A DNA stretch of 64,000 bases from CAVTSA01 sp963737225 (lineage in GTDB: Bacteria; Chloroflexota; Dormibacteria; Dormibacterales; Dormibacteraceae), in the NCBI GenBank assembly GCA_963737225.1, contig CAVTSA010000009.1, positions 62,001 through 126,000 of the forward strand, in the 5' to 3' direction. The position numbers and the translations under genes were made by a program. The notes under the pieces were generated by a model, which worked only from the letters and a program-made list of their open reading frames with translations, was not told where the DNA came from and searched no databases. This document shows, piece after piece, positions 27,769 through 36,959 of this stretch. Each line of letters starts with the position of its first letter. Positions within the stretch are counted from its first letter, which is position 1.

Positions 27769-30700
27769 GTGTGCTCTCCATGGTCTTCTCCGGTGTCGCG
27801 CTGTCGTACTGCTCGCGCATCGCCTCCAGCAGGCGCACCAGCTCGGCGCGCCACCCCTCGCCCTGGCGGCGCAGAAGGAGACGGTTGGGACGCACCCGCA
27901 GGCGCCCGCTGAACTGGCGCTCCAGCTGCTCGGTGTCGAGCAGACGGTCGGGGTCGACCCGGAGCACGACGTCGTGCCCGTCGGTCACCACCCCCCGAAG
28001 CTGCAGGCGCTGCGCCAGGAGCTTGACTCGCAATGAGTACACGAGGTTGTCGAGCTGCTTGGGCGGTTCGCCGTAGCGGTCCCGCAGCGAACGGAGGACC
28101 TGGTCCAGCTCACCCTCGTCTTCGGCCGCCGCCAGCTGGCGGTAGGCGTCCAGGCGCAGCCGCTCGTCGCGAATGAACGATCGCGGCACGAAGTGGTCGA
28201 GGGGTAGGTCGAGCTGCAGCTCGGGTGCCTGCAGGACGTCGCGGACCGCGTCCTCCTCCTGGCCCGAGCGGAGCCTGGCGACCGACTGCTGGAGCATCTG
28301 CAGGTACATCTCGAACCCGACCGCGGCGATCGCACCGTGCTGCTCGGTACCGAGGAGGTTGCCGGCACCGCGGATCTCGAGGTCGCGCAGCGCGATCTTG
28401 AAACCCTGGCCCAGCTCGTGCAGCCCGGACATCACGTCGAGCCGGCTGTCGGCCGCCTCCGTCAGCGACCGCTTGGGGTCGTACATGAAGTAGCAGTAGG
28501 CCCGCTTGCCGGACCGCCCGACCCGTCCCCGCAGCTGGTAGAGCTGCGAGAGCCCGAGATGCTCGGCGCGGTCGACCACCAGCGTGTTCGCGTTCGGGAT
28601 GTCGAGTCCGTTCTCGATGATCGTGGTGCAGCAGAGGACGTCGGCGCGGTGGGCGGCGAAGTCGACCATCACCTGGGCCAGCTCGTTCTCCGGCATCTGC
28701 CCGTGGCCGACGATCACCCGCGCGCTGGGGATGAGCTCCTCGAGCCGCTTTTTGGCCCTCGGCATCGTGCGTACCCGGTTGTGGAGGAAGTACACCTGGC
28801 CGCCACGGGCGAGCTCGCGCTCGATCACCTCGCGCACCACCTCGTCGTCGTCGGCGGTGACGTAGGTCTTGATCGGCTGGCGGTCCTCCGGCGGGGTCTG
28901 CACCACCGACATGTCGCGGATCCCGCTCACCGCCATGTGCAGCGAACGCGGGATCGGCGTCGCCGAGAGCGAGAGCACGTCGAGGTTGGTCCGCAGGCGC
29001 TTCAGGCTCTCTTTCTGCATCACCCCGAAGCGCTGTTCCTCGTCGACGATGAGGAGGCCCAGGCGCTTGAACCGGACGTTCTTCTGGAGAAGCATGTGCG
29101 TGCCGATCACGATGTCCACCGCCCCCGCCTTGAGCCCGGCCAGGGTGCGTCGCTGCTCGTCTTCGGTGCGGAAGCGGGAGAGCACCTCCACCGTCACCGG
29201 CAGACCGGCCAGACGTTCGGTGAAGACCTGGAAATGCTGCTGGACCAGGATCGTGGTCGGCGCCAGGAGCGCCACCTGGCGGCCGCTCATCACCGCCTTG
29301 AACGCCGCCCGCAGCGCGACCTCCGTCTTGCCGAATCCGACGTCGCCGCAAAGCAGGCGGTCCATCGGCCGATCGGACTCCATGTCCGCCTTGATCTCGG
29401 TGATGGCCCGGATCTGGTCGGGCGTCTCCTCGTAGGGGAACCGCCGCTCCAGCTCCTCCTGCCACACGGTGTCGGGTGAGAACGCGAAGCCGGGCTTGGC
29501 CTCACGCTGGGCATAGATCCGGAGCAGGTCCTCGGCCACGTCCTCGGCGTTGCGCTTGGCCCGAGCGCGCGCACGCTCCCAGTCGCCGGTGCCGAGCCGC
29601 TGGAGGACGGGCTTGCCCTCGCCGCCGCCCAGGTACTTCTGGACCCGGTCCAGGTTCTCGACAGGGACGAAGAGCTTGTCACCTTCCGCGTACTCGAGCT
29701 CCAGGTACTCGCGCTGGATCGCGGCGCCGTCCTCGTCTTCGGAGTCGATCAGACGCATCCCCAGGAACCGGCTCACCCCGTGGTCGACGTGGACCACGAG
29801 CTCGCCGGGCTGGAATTCGAGCTGGACCTTGGGCTGCGGACGGGGTCCGCGCGAGACCCGTCCCGGCGCTCGCCGGACCCGGCCGAACAGCTCGGCATCG
29901 GACAGCACGACCAGGCCCGCTCCGGAGTGGGTGAACCCGCTTGCCAGGTCGCGGTCGTGCCACCAGAGCCCCGGCTCCGGTTCCCAGTCGACGTCGAGCT
30001 CGACCTCGGCCGGGACCTCTCGGACGTGTGCCTCCTGCAGGAGGGCCTCCGCACGCTCGCGCTGCTCGGTCGCCAGCACGATCGCCGCGTGCTCGGCCTG
30101 CCGCCCCAGCAAGCGGATCTGTTCCGGCTGCCCGACGACCGGGGTGGCGTCGTGGAAAGGCAGCTCGAAACCGCCCGGTCGCTCTTCGGTAGCCACCTCG
30201 AGGACGTTCTCGCCGAGGTCCTGGAGGCGATCGAGCGGGACCATCGGCGGTGGGAAGGCGCGGGGCAGCTCGCCGTCGCGGGCCTCCGCGGCGGCCAGCA
30301 TCGTCGTCTCCTGCTCGATCTCGCGGATCGTCGCCAGCTGCCGGGCGCGGTCCAGATCAAGGATCAGAGCACCGGGCGGCAGATGATCGAGGAGCGACGG
30401 CAGGCGGGGTTCCAGGTAGGCCGAGAACAGCTCGACGCCGGGGAACGCTCCTCCGGCCTCGAGCTTGGTGAGGTCCTCCTCCCACTCGTCGCGGACGTCG
30501 ACCCGGAGCCCGTCCAGGATGTCCCCGCCGCGCATGCGGGCGACCGCGGCTGACCCGCGGTCCGGGCCCAACAGGACCTCGCGGCCGGGGACGACCACCA
30601 CGCGAGGCGTACCCATGATCGAACGCTGGTTTTGCGGGTCGTAAAGGCGCAGCGTGTCGACCACGTCGCCGAAGAACTCGGCGCGGACCGGCGTCGAAGC

Positions 30701-31256
30701 GCCGGAGGGAAAGATGTCGAGGATGCCACCGCGAAGGGCGAACTGGCCTGGCGCCTCGGCCAGCGGTTCGCGGCTGTAGCCCAGCTCGACCAGGCGGGAC
30801 GCGAGCTGCACGGGGTCGGCCTGCTGCTCGGGCGCCAGCGTTACGGCGGCGCTCCGGAAATCGTCGGGGTGCATGGTTACCCGCTGCAGGGCGCGTCGCG
30901 AGGAGACGACGAGAACCGGATCCACCTGGGCCAGGGCGGCGAGGGCGTCCAGCCGCTGCGAGACCGCCTGATCGAACGCCGGCGGCCGGTCGAGGAAGGA
31001 GACCTGGACCTCGCTGAACAGCACCGCCCGCGGGCGCCCCGCCAGCCAGGGCCGGAGCTCGGCCAGGAACCGTTCAGGGTTGGGGGTCAGGAGCAGCACC
31101 GGCCGCCGGGCCGTCTCGGCGGTGCGGACCGAGGGCAGCGGCAAGTGCCGGCCAGGCCGCGCGGGGCAGCGACTGCACCGCGCGCGGGCGGCGGTCCGGG
31201 CGCTCGATCCAGCCTCGGAGCTCGGTCGGTACCAGGGATTGCCCGACGGTCGTCAT
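27761..31256 (-). CDS. mfd: Transcription-repair coupling factor Mfd, one-base frameshift near the start
   Basis: Mfd removes stalled RNA polymerase and recruits UvrA. Visible parts: UvrB-like N-terminal domains, the RNA-polymerase-interacting module (EYLELEYAEGDKLFVPVENL, around 490-510), helicase motifs GDVGFGKTEVALRAAF and LLIVDEEQRFGVMQKE, then TIIENGLDIPNANT and QLRGRVGRSGKRAYCYF, and a TRCF C-terminal domain. The main frame starts at TTG 31144. An ATG at 31256 overlaps the pth stop (ATGA), has a ribosome site, and opens a 35-residue stretch that joins the main frame if one base near 31145-31160 is removed. I therefore place the true start at 31256. Confidence 0.9.
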
Positions 31257-31876
31257 ACCTCCTGTTCCTCCTGCAGCCAGTCCTCACGGTTGAAGCGGTT
31301 CATGGCGCGGTCCAGGCCCTCCTCGACGCCGGTTCGGATCGCCCGGGCCGTGCCCAGGACGACCTGCGACGCGACCTCGGCGTCGCGGCCTCGGAATCCG
31401 CCGAGGACGTGGCGCACGCCGGCCACGCTGCCCTTGTAAGCGGCCTTGCCGATACCGATCCGAAAACGCGGGAACCCGTCACCGCCGAGGGCTCCGATGA
31501 TCGACCGCACGCCGTTGTTTCCCGCCGCCGACCCGCCGACCCGGATGCGCAGACGCCCGAGGGGGATGTCAAGCTCGTCGTGGACCACCCAGACGCGTTC
31601 CAGCGGCAGATCGAGGTCATGGAGCGCCTTCTTCACCGAGCGACCCGACTCGTTCATGTAGGTCTGCGGCTCCAGCAGCCACACCCTGGTCCCGGTGATG
31701 GTCCCGGTCCCCACCTTGCCCTGCCAGCGCTTGCGCGAGAGCTCGATACCGGAGTCGCGCGCGAACGCGTCCACCGCCGACCATCCCAGGTTGTGGCGCG
31801 AGCCGGCGTACTCGCGGCCGGGGTTGCCAAGCCCCACCACGAGCAGGTCGGATGCCGGAGAGGCGGGGAGGGACAC
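31253..31876 (-). CDS. pth: Peptidyl-tRNA hydrolase
   Basis: A 207-residue Pth that frees tRNA from drop-off peptidyl-tRNA. Active-site segments: VVGLGNPGREYAGSRHNLGW (catalytic His and Asn), EPQTYMNESG, VVHDELDIPLG and the GNNGVRSIIGALGG loop. GTG 31876 follows AAAGGAG at some distance; an ATG-like start at 31912 is the alternative. It is coupled to mfd by an ATGA overlap. Confidence 0.93.
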   Translation of the reverse strand: MSLPASPASDLLVVGLGNPGREYAGSRHNLGWSAVDAFARDSGIELSRKRWQGKVGTGTITGTRVWLLEPQTYMNESGRSVKKALHDLDLPLERVWVVHDELDIPLGRLRIRVGGSAAGNNGVRSIIGALGGDGFPRFRIGIGKAAYKGSVAGVRHVLGGFRGRDAEVASQVVLGTARAIRTGVEEGLDRAMNRFNREDWLQEEQEV

Positions 31877-31980
31877 GTCGGGATCGGTTCTCCTTTCGGA
31901 CACCGGGCACACGAAAATGCCGCCGACATGGGTGCCGGCGGGGTGGCGGTGATCGGAACACCGATCCTACGAGGCCTTGC

Positions 31981-32463
31981 CTAAGGCTCGGGGAGGCGCG
32001 CGGTCGCAGGTTGGACGCCGCTGCCGGCGAGGGCGGAGAGCGTCCTCGACGTCATCTCCTTCTCTTCCTCCGGAGTCCGGTGGTCCCAACCCAGGAGGTG
32101 AAGGAGTCCGTGTACGGAGAGCAGGGCCGCCTCAGCCTCGGGGGCATGCCCGTACTGTGCCGCCTGGCGCACGACCGCCGGCCAGCAGAGGGCGATATCC
32201 CCCAGGTACCCGTCCTGATCGGCACTGCCACTGGGGAACGAAAGGACGTCGGTCTCCTCCGGGTCGTCGAAGAAGTCTCGGTGGAGGCGCCGGATGGCGC
32301 GACCGCCCACGATGCGGACCGTCACCTCCGGTGGGCGCTGGGTGAGTCGCCCCAGCGCCGCCGCCACGTCCGGCTCTCGCGCCGCCTCCTGGAGGACGCG
32401 GCGCAGCCACGCCGGCGGGAGCGGCGCGAGCACCGTCTTCTGGATGCGGACCGAGAGCGCCAC
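31981..32463 (-). CDS. ybeY: Endoribonuclease YbeY (16S rRNA maturation)
   Basis: A 160-residue UPF0054 metalloprotein. The zinc motif is clear as SVHGLLHLLGWDHRTPEE, preceded by DPEETDVLSFPSG and YLGDIALCWP. YbeY acts in 16S rRNA 3' processing and ribosome quality control. GTG 32463 gives the expected N terminus (ALSVRIQ). The annotated frame continues upstream without similarity. The start lies only 36 bases from the divergent membrane-protein gene. Confidence 0.9.
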   Translation of the reverse strand: MALSVRIQKTVLAPLPPAWLRRVLQEAAREPDVAAALGRLTQRPPEVTVRIVGGRAIRRLHRDFFDDPEETDVLSFPSGSADQDGYLGDIALCWPAVVRQAAQYGHAPEAEAALLSVHGLLHLLGWDHRTPEEEKEMTSRTLSALAGSGVQPATARLPEP

Positions 32464-32499
32464 GCCGAGCAGCTTCGCAGACTCGCCAGACTGAGCCGG

Positions 32500-32883
32500 A
32501 TGCCTCGCCAGCTGCTGGTCCTGCACGACAGCCTGGGCACCCTGCTCACCGTCGGGGCGACGGCCTTCGGCATCTGGGGGACGGTCAGCTTCTGGCTCCA
32601 GCGGAGGGTGGGGCACCGGTTCCGGCTGGGATTCCTGATCGTGACCGGGATAGCACTGCTGCAGGTGGTGCTGGACGTCGCCTTTCTGGCGGTGCGCGGG
32701 GCGGCGGGCGGGGGTGGCGGTGGCGGTGGATGGGCCTCCCTCGTCACGGCGGCTGTCGGGTTCCTGCTGCTGGCGGTGCCCTACGTGCTGGCCTCCCGCT
32801 GGAGTCGCGAGGGGGAGGCGGCGACGCTCTGCATCGTGCTGTGGCTGGCGGCGATGGTGTTCGCGGGCGGGCTCGCGGTCTGA
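32500..32883 (+). CDS. Four-helix hypothetical membrane protein
   Basis: A 127-residue protein with about four hydrophobic helices (LGTLLTVGATAFGIWGTVSF; FLIVTGIALLQVVLDVAFLA; SLVTAAVGFLLLAVPYVLA; LCIVLWLAAMVFAGG) and a run of glycines in the loop between the second and third. I do not recognise a family. ATG 32500 is divergent from ybeY. It ends 8 bases before palindrome locus E. Confidence 0.6.
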   Translation: MPRQLLVLHDSLGTLLTVGATAFGIWGTVSFWLQRRVGHRFRLGFLIVTGIALLQVVLDVAFLAVRGAAGGGGGGGGWASLVTAAVGFLLLAVPYVLASRWSREGEAATLCIVLWLAAMVFAGGLAV

Positions 32884-32890
32884 GGCGACC

Positions 32891-32952
32891 ATCTGTGCAC
32901 ACATGGGTCCTTCGGGGCGTGGTTCAGCACCCATCTGCGCACAGACGGGGCT
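32891..32952. repeat. Paired palindrome locus E (CTGTGCACAC core)
   Basis: ATCTGTGCACACATGGGTCC (32891-32910) and ATCTGCGCACAGACGGGGCT (32933-32952) are offset by exactly 42 bp. The second copy touches the stop codon of the minus-strand immunity-like gene. Confidence 0.7.
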
Positions 32953-33320
32953 TACGAGGACCTCTCCTCGCGGTCGCGGTGGCGGATGTAGGCGGCGTAC
33001 TGGTCGATCAGGTCCTGGACGTCGGCAAGGGGGATGTAGACGAACGCGGCGTCCGCCCACTGGTCGTACAGCGGGTGGAAGATCACCTCGTCACCGGAGA
33101 CGCGGAAGGCAGATCCCATTCCCGAAATACTCCGCTTCAGGATCATTGGGTCGCGCGAGCAGATCGGGCCAACCAGCGATGAACGAAGTCAAGGTCGACA
33201 CGGTCGTGGCCGCATCTCGGCGAGCAGCTCCCGCAGCGGAGCCAGTTGACTGGATCTGACAGAGGTGGTTCGCGCGAGGCCTCATCGACGCTCGGCAGTA
33301 AAGGTCCAGCGACCGCTCAA
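32952..33320 (-). pseudogene. Putative EndoU immunity gene, copy 1, multiply frameshifted
   Basis: The intact parts, spread over three frames, match the copy-2 gene at 33821: a start around RWTF, then EASREPPLSD, QLAPLRELLAE, LLARPNDPEAEYFGNGI and a C terminus FRVSGDEVIFHPLYDQW ... LADVQDLIDQYAAYIR. Four single-base indels (net zero) are needed to read one 122-residue protein. The likely TTG start at 33320 overlaps the stop of the EndoU gene. I do not recognise the family; an immunity role is inferred from coupling to the nuclease gene. It may be decayed or a poorly resolved repeat. Confidence 0.55.
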
Positions 33321-33771
33321 ATGTCGGGATCCGGGAAGAACGTCGCGGCTCCGCGCCCGTCGCTGCGGCGGTAGCCCGCGACCTGGAGGCCCCGCCCATC
33401 AGGCTCCGCCAGCGCAGGGCGACCTTGTCGAGCCGCGCGGCGATAGGCGTGCGCGCCCGCCCCAGGACCTCCTCGCGGCTCCAGTGATCAGGGAACATCA
33501 TGTGCTCCCCCTTCTTCGGTACCCAGCCGCGTCGCAGGTCCCAGATCGACACGCGGCCCGGTAGGTACCGTCTGCGAAAGCTTCCAGCACCTCGTCGATC
33601 CGCCTGCCGGGAGGCGCGACGCCGTTGGGCGCATGGTGGAAGCCGACCGGTCGGCCATACCTGTTGAAATCCCCCGAGCAGGACGTGACGCGCCACCTCC
33701 TGCTCGTCCGCCGGCAGGGACGCGACATACTGCTCGACCGAGACCGACCGGAGTGCGCTCACGGCCAGCAT
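33317..33771 (-). pseudogene. EndoU-type nuclease, copy 1, multiply frameshifted
   Basis: Pieces in different frames rebuild a bacterial EndoU domain of about 151 residues: VSVEQYVASLPADEQEVARH, then YGRPVGFHHAPNGVAPPG, DGTYRA, VSIWDLRRGWVPKKGEHMMF and PDHWSREEVL. The EndoU catalytic set (His of VARHVLLGG, His of GFHH, Lys of WVPKKG) is present. Three indels are needed: an extra T in a TTT run, a lost C before CGCGTG, and one more before EPDGRG. Bacterial EndoU domains are RNase toxins usually at the end of large polymorphic toxins; here the domain stands alone. Confidence 0.6.
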
Positions 33772-33787
33772 CGTAATCCGTCAATCC

Positions 33788-33807
33788 GGACAATACAAGG
33801 ACGTTTA
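33788..33807 (-). promoter_or_regulatory. Conserved upstream block of EndoU copy 1
   Basis: GGACAATACAAGGACGTTTA is nearly identical to the block at 34637-34656 upstream of copy 2. Its minus strand carries TTGTATTGT, promoter -10-like, so each copy probably has its own promoter. Also marks the edge of the duplicated unit. Confidence 0.45.
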
Positions 33808-33820
33808 CATCCGCGCCATA

Positions 33821-34169
33821 TCACCGGGCACGGATGTAGGCAGCGTACTGGTCGATCAGGTCCTGGACGTCGGCGAGGGGCACATAGACGTACCCGGCGT
33901 CGCCCCACTGGTCGTACAGCGGTGTGAAGATCACCTCGTCCCCCGAGATACGAAACGTGATGCCGTTGCCCACGTACTCGGCGTCGGGATCATTGGGACG
34001 CGCGACGAATCGCGTTCCAGTAATCGTTCAGGAACATTTCTAGAATGTCGGGGTCGTTCCCGATGTCGGCCAGCAGCTCTCGCAGCGGTGCCAGCTGTCG
34101 GGCGTCGGAGAGCGGAGGCTCGCGCGACGCCTCGTCGACGCTGGGGATGAAGGTCCACCTCCCTTTCAT
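33821..34169 (-). CDS. Putative EndoU immunity gene, copy 2, one-base frameshift
   Basis: A frame from ATG 34169 (MKGRWTFIPSVDEASREPPL, then QLAPLRELLADIGNDPDILE and MFLNDYWN) continues in the next frame as RFVARPNDPDAEYVGNGITF, GDEVIFTPLYDQWGDAGYVY and VPLADVQDLIDQYAAYIR. One extra G at about 34009-34012 accounts for it, giving 115 residues. The start overlaps the EndoU stop as ATGA, the classic toxin-immunity coupling. The protein is acidic with no recognised domain; the immunity role is inferred. Confidence 0.6.
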
Positions 34170-34610
34170 CGCTGCGGGTCGGGGAAGAAGGTCGCCGGGC
34201 CGTCGCGGTCCACGCGCCGGTAGCCACCAACCCGCAGCTCTCGAGCCCGGCTTCTCCAGCGGAGGGCTTTGGCGTTCGGGCGATCCCGATAGGCTTGCCA
34301 ACCCGCCTCCAGTACTCGATCGCAGGTCCAGTGGTCAGGGAACATGGTGTGCAGGCCTGGCTTCGGCACCCAGCCGCGGCGATCGTCCCACATCGAGACA
34401 CGGGCCTGGTAGGAACCGTCGGGATAGCGTCTTGAGAACAACATCCACGCGCCGGCCGGGGGGCGCCACACCGTTGGGGGCGTGGTGGAAACCGACGGGT
34501 CTTCCACGTTTGTTGAAGCCCCCGAGCAGCACGTGACGCGCCACCTCCTGCTCGCCCGCCGGCAGGGACGCCACATACTCTTCGACCGAGACCGACCCGA
34601 GACCGTCCAC
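34166..34610 (-). CDS. EndoU-type nuclease, copy 2, one-base frameshift
   Basis: A 147-residue stand-alone bacterial EndoU domain once one extra C in a CCC run near 34425-34430 is removed. Order of motifs: SVSVEEYVASLPAGEQEVAR, HVLLGGFNKRGRPVGFHHAP, DGSYQARVSMWDDRRGWVPK and GLHTMFPDHW. The two His and one Lys expected for EndoU catalysis are kept. The family cleaves RNA, often as an interbacterial or polymorphic toxin. GTG 34610 is the likely start. No secretion signal or large carrier is attached, so it may be an orphan toxin cassette or a cytoplasmic ribonuclease. Confidence 0.7.
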
Positions 34611-34636
34611 AAGCGCGATGGTAGCCGGCGATCACG

Positions 34637-34656
34637 GACGATACAAGGACGTTAAC
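34637..34656 (-). promoter_or_regulatory. Conserved upstream block of EndoU copy 2
   Basis: GGACGATACAAGGACGTTAA matches the block at 33788-33807 at 18 of 20 positions. It lies 27 bases before the EndoU start and carries TTGTATCGT on the minus strand. Likely promoter. Confidence 0.45.
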
Positions 34657-34674
34657 AGACCCCCGCCGGCACCC

Positions 34675-34746
34675 GCCATATCACCGGTTTCGCGCGAAAA
34701 CGGGCCTATAACGCCCGCCATAGCACCGGTTTCGCGTGAAAACGGG
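34675..34746. repeat. Paired palindrome locus F (TTTCGCGYGAAA core)
   Basis: CCGGTTTCGCGCGAAAACGG (from 34684) and CCGGTTTCGCGTGAAAACGG (from 34726) are offset by exactly 42 bp, each preceded by GCCATAKCA. The pair lies between the divergent EndoU copy 2 and methyltransferase genes. Locus G has the same core. Confidence 0.8.
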
Positions 34747-34801
34747 GTTTGGCGCCCCGTGCACTCCCTGGCCGGGTATCGTGTCACACCAACCTCCGCC
34801 C

Positions 34802-36628
34802 ATGGATCCCCTCCGCACCCTGCTCGATACCGGCCATGTGCTCTTCGACGGCGCGATGGGCACCGAGCTGCTGGCCCGCGGAGTGCCGCCCGAGGGGGCT
34901 GTCGAGCAGATCAACGTCCGCGACCCGGCCCTCGTCGGCGCCGTCCACCGCGACTACATCGCCGCCGGGGCCGACGTGATCGAGACCAACACGTTCGAGG
35001 CGAGCCGGCTGCATCTCGCTCAGCACTACGCGGAAGAGGACCTCCGGGACATCAACCTGACCGGCGCGCGCCTCGCGGTCGAGGCCCGCAACGCCTCCGG
35101 TCGCCCGGTGCTGGTGGCGGGTTCCATCGGTCCTCTGGGAAGGCCCATCGAGCCGATCGGCGGGATCAAGCGAACCTCCGCGGAGCGCATGTTCAGCGAG
35201 CAGATCGAGCCTCTACTGGCCGGCGGAGTCGACTTTCTCCAATTCGAGACGTTCTCCTCGCTCCACGAGCTCGAGCTGGCGGTCGGAGTCGCGCGGCGTC
35301 AGGCGCCCGGGGTGCCGATCGCAGCCAGCATGCGCATCGCGGAAGGCGAGGAACGGGTGCTCGACGCCTTCTGGGAGGCCATGAGAAGTCAGGGAGTGAC
35401 CCTGGTGGGCGTCAACTGCGGGGTGGGTCCCCGCGCGATCGGCGACTTCGCCCGCCGGTTGGTCGGGATGGGTGCGCCGGCCGTCCTGGCGATGCCCAAC
35501 GCCGGGCTCCCCGAGCGGCAAGGCGGTCGACTGGTGTACGCGTCCGGCGCCGAGTACTTCGGGAGTGTGGCACCGGACCTGTTCGGGGCCGGCGTGCGGG
35601 CGATCGGGGGCTGCTGCGGTACCCGGCCGCTCCACATCGCCGCCATCCGCGCCGCCACCCGGCGTCCGCTGCCGGTCACGACCCCGGTCGAGCCGCCGCG
35701 TCCGGTGGAGGCGGCGCGGACCAGCCCTTCCCCTCCCCAATCGCGGCTCGCCAGGCGGCTGGCCGACGGCGGGTTCGTGTTCAGCGTCGAGATGACCCCG
35801 CCGCGCGGCATCGACTGCCGCCGCATGCTCCGCGGCGCGCGTCAGCTCGCGGAGGCCGGCGTCGAGTTCGTCAACGTGACGGATGCGGCGATGGCCCGCC
35901 TTCGGATGAGCGCCGTCACCTGCGCCACGCTGATCCAGCAGCAGGCGGGATTGGAGGCGATCGCGCACTTCACCACCCGCGATCGGAACGTGGTGGCGAT
36001 CCAGTCCGAGCTGATCGGCGCCCACGCACTCGGCATCCGGAACGTGCTCTGCATGCGGGGAGATCCTCCCCGGGTCGGCGACTTTCCCGACGCCCATACC
36101 GTCTGGGAAGTCTCCGCAACCGGGTTGATCACGATCCTGCGCGGGCTCAACGAGGGGCGGGACGCGAACGGCACCCCGATCGGTGACGGCGCCGGGTTCT
36201 TCGTGGGCGCCGCCTTCAACCCGACCGCGGACAACTACGCCCGGGAGGTGCGCCTGCTGGGTCGCAAGATGGAGGCGGGCGCGGGGTTCATCGTGGCCAA
36301 CGCTGTCTTCGACCGTGAGGTGTGGCTGCGTATGCAGGAGGCGACCGGGCCGTTCGACGTACCCGTCATCGCGGGCATCATGCCCCTGGCCTCGGTCCGC
36401 CAGGTCACCTACCTCCGCAACGAGGTGCCCGGTCTCGTCGTCCCCGATCATGTGGCGCGGCGGATCGAGGACGCCGGCGAGCGCGCGGCGGAGGCGGGCC
36501 TGGATCACGCGTCGGAGCTCCTGGAGGGCGCTCGGGAATTGGTGCAGGGCGCGTACATCATCCCCTCCGTCGGCCGCTACGACCTCGCCGCCAGGCTGGT
36601 CCAGCGCGGCCGGCGTCTGGTCGCTTGA
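34802..36628 (+). CDS. Bifunctional homocysteine S-methyltransferase / methylenetetrahydrofolate reductase
   Basis: A 608-residue fusion. The N-terminal half is a homocysteine methyltransferase barrel (FDGAMGTELLARG, ETNTFEASRLHL) with zinc cysteines in VGVNCGVGP and GGCCGT (about residues 200 and 280). The C-terminal half (from about 320) is a MetF-type flavin barrel (FSVEMTPPRG, LCMRGDPPRVGDF, GAAFNPTADNY). Together they make methyl donors for methionine synthesis, as in Bacillus YitJ. ATG 34802 was chosen over an upstream frame that runs into locus F. A long hairpin follows the stop. Confidence 0.92.
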   Translation: MDPLRTLLDTGHVLFDGAMGTELLARGVPPEGAVEQINVRDPALVGAVHRDYIAAGADVIETNTFEASRLHLAQHYAEEDLRDINLTGARLAVEARNASGRPVLVAGSIGPLGRPIEPIGGIKRTSAERMFSEQIEPLLAGGVDFLQFETFSSLHELELAVGVARRQAPGVPIAASMRIAEGEERVLDAFWEAMRSQGVTLVGVNCGVGPRAIGDFARRLVGMGAPAVLAMPNAGLPERQGGRLVYASGAEYFGSVAPDLFGAGVRAIGGCCGTRPLHIAAIRAATRRPLPVTTPVEPPRPVEAARTSPSPPQSRLARRLADGGFVFSVEMTPPRGIDCRRMLRGARQLAEAGVEFVNVTDAAMARLRMSAVTCATLIQQQAGLEAIAHFTTRDRNVVAIQSELIGAHALGIRNVLCMRGDPPRVGDFPDAHTVWEVSATGLITILRGLNEGRDANGTPIGDGAGFFVGAAFNPTADNYAREVRLLGRKMEAGAGFIVANAVFDREVWLRMQEATGPFDVPVIAGIMPLASVRQVTYLRNEVPGLVVPDHVARRIEDAGERAAEAGLDHASELLEGARELVQGAYIIPSVGRYDLAARLVQRGRRLVA

Positions 36629-36668
36629 CCCCCGCGTATCAGAAACCCCGCTCCACCGAAAGACCCGA

Positions 36669-36727
36669 TTCTGCACACCCCGTGCCTACGCCCGGCGGGG
36701 TAGGCACGGGGTGTGCAGAAACGGCCC
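36669..36727. repeat. Locus H: 21-bp inverted repeat, probable terminator
   Basis: A perfect 21-bp inverted repeat spans 36669-36689 and 36700-36720 (outer TTCTGCACA/TGTGCAGAA), with a 10-base loop, between convergent genes. The outer TTCTGCACA motifs are 43 bp apart and end in ACGGCCC, matching the paired-palindrome style in inverted orientation. It would fold into a very stable RNA hairpin. Confidence 0.8.
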
Positions 36728-36735
36728 CCCCCCCG

Positions 36736-36912
36736 CTACTTCCCCGCCGCGTGCCGGGCCCGCAGGTTCTCCAGGCGCTCGCGCTTCTGAGCCAGTGCCC
36801 GTTCCAGCGCCTGCAGCAGCTGGTTGTCGTTCATCGGCACCACTCGCAAACGCGCTTCCAGCTGCTTGACCTCCACCTCGGCCCGGGACAGCTCCAAGTC
36901 GATCGTGTTCAT
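36736..36912 (-). CDS. 58-residue coiled-coil protein
   Basis: A short helical protein (MNTIDLELSRAEVEVKQLEA, then QLLQALERALAQKRERLENL) with clear heptads and a basic end. GAGGAG sits six bases before ATG 36912. It lies just downstream of dnaJ on the same strand and may be cotranscribed. No family recognised. Confidence 0.55.
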   Translation of the reverse strand: MNTIDLELSRAEVEVKQLEARLRVVPMNDNQLLQALERALAQKRERLENLRARHAAGK

Positions 36913-36959
36913 CTGGCTCCTCATCTTGCCAGGTGCCGCGCTATGTCCGCGCGCACCGC

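Noticed and set aside
33091..33771. Single 226-residue protein across EndoU copy 1 and its partner
   Set aside because: The frame passes through both genes only because of indels; comparison with copy 2 shows two separate overlapping genes.
36669..36720. Attachment site or insertion-sequence terminal repeat
   Set aside because: The 21-bp perfect inverted repeat has no transposase between its arms; a hairpin between convergent genes is the simpler reading.
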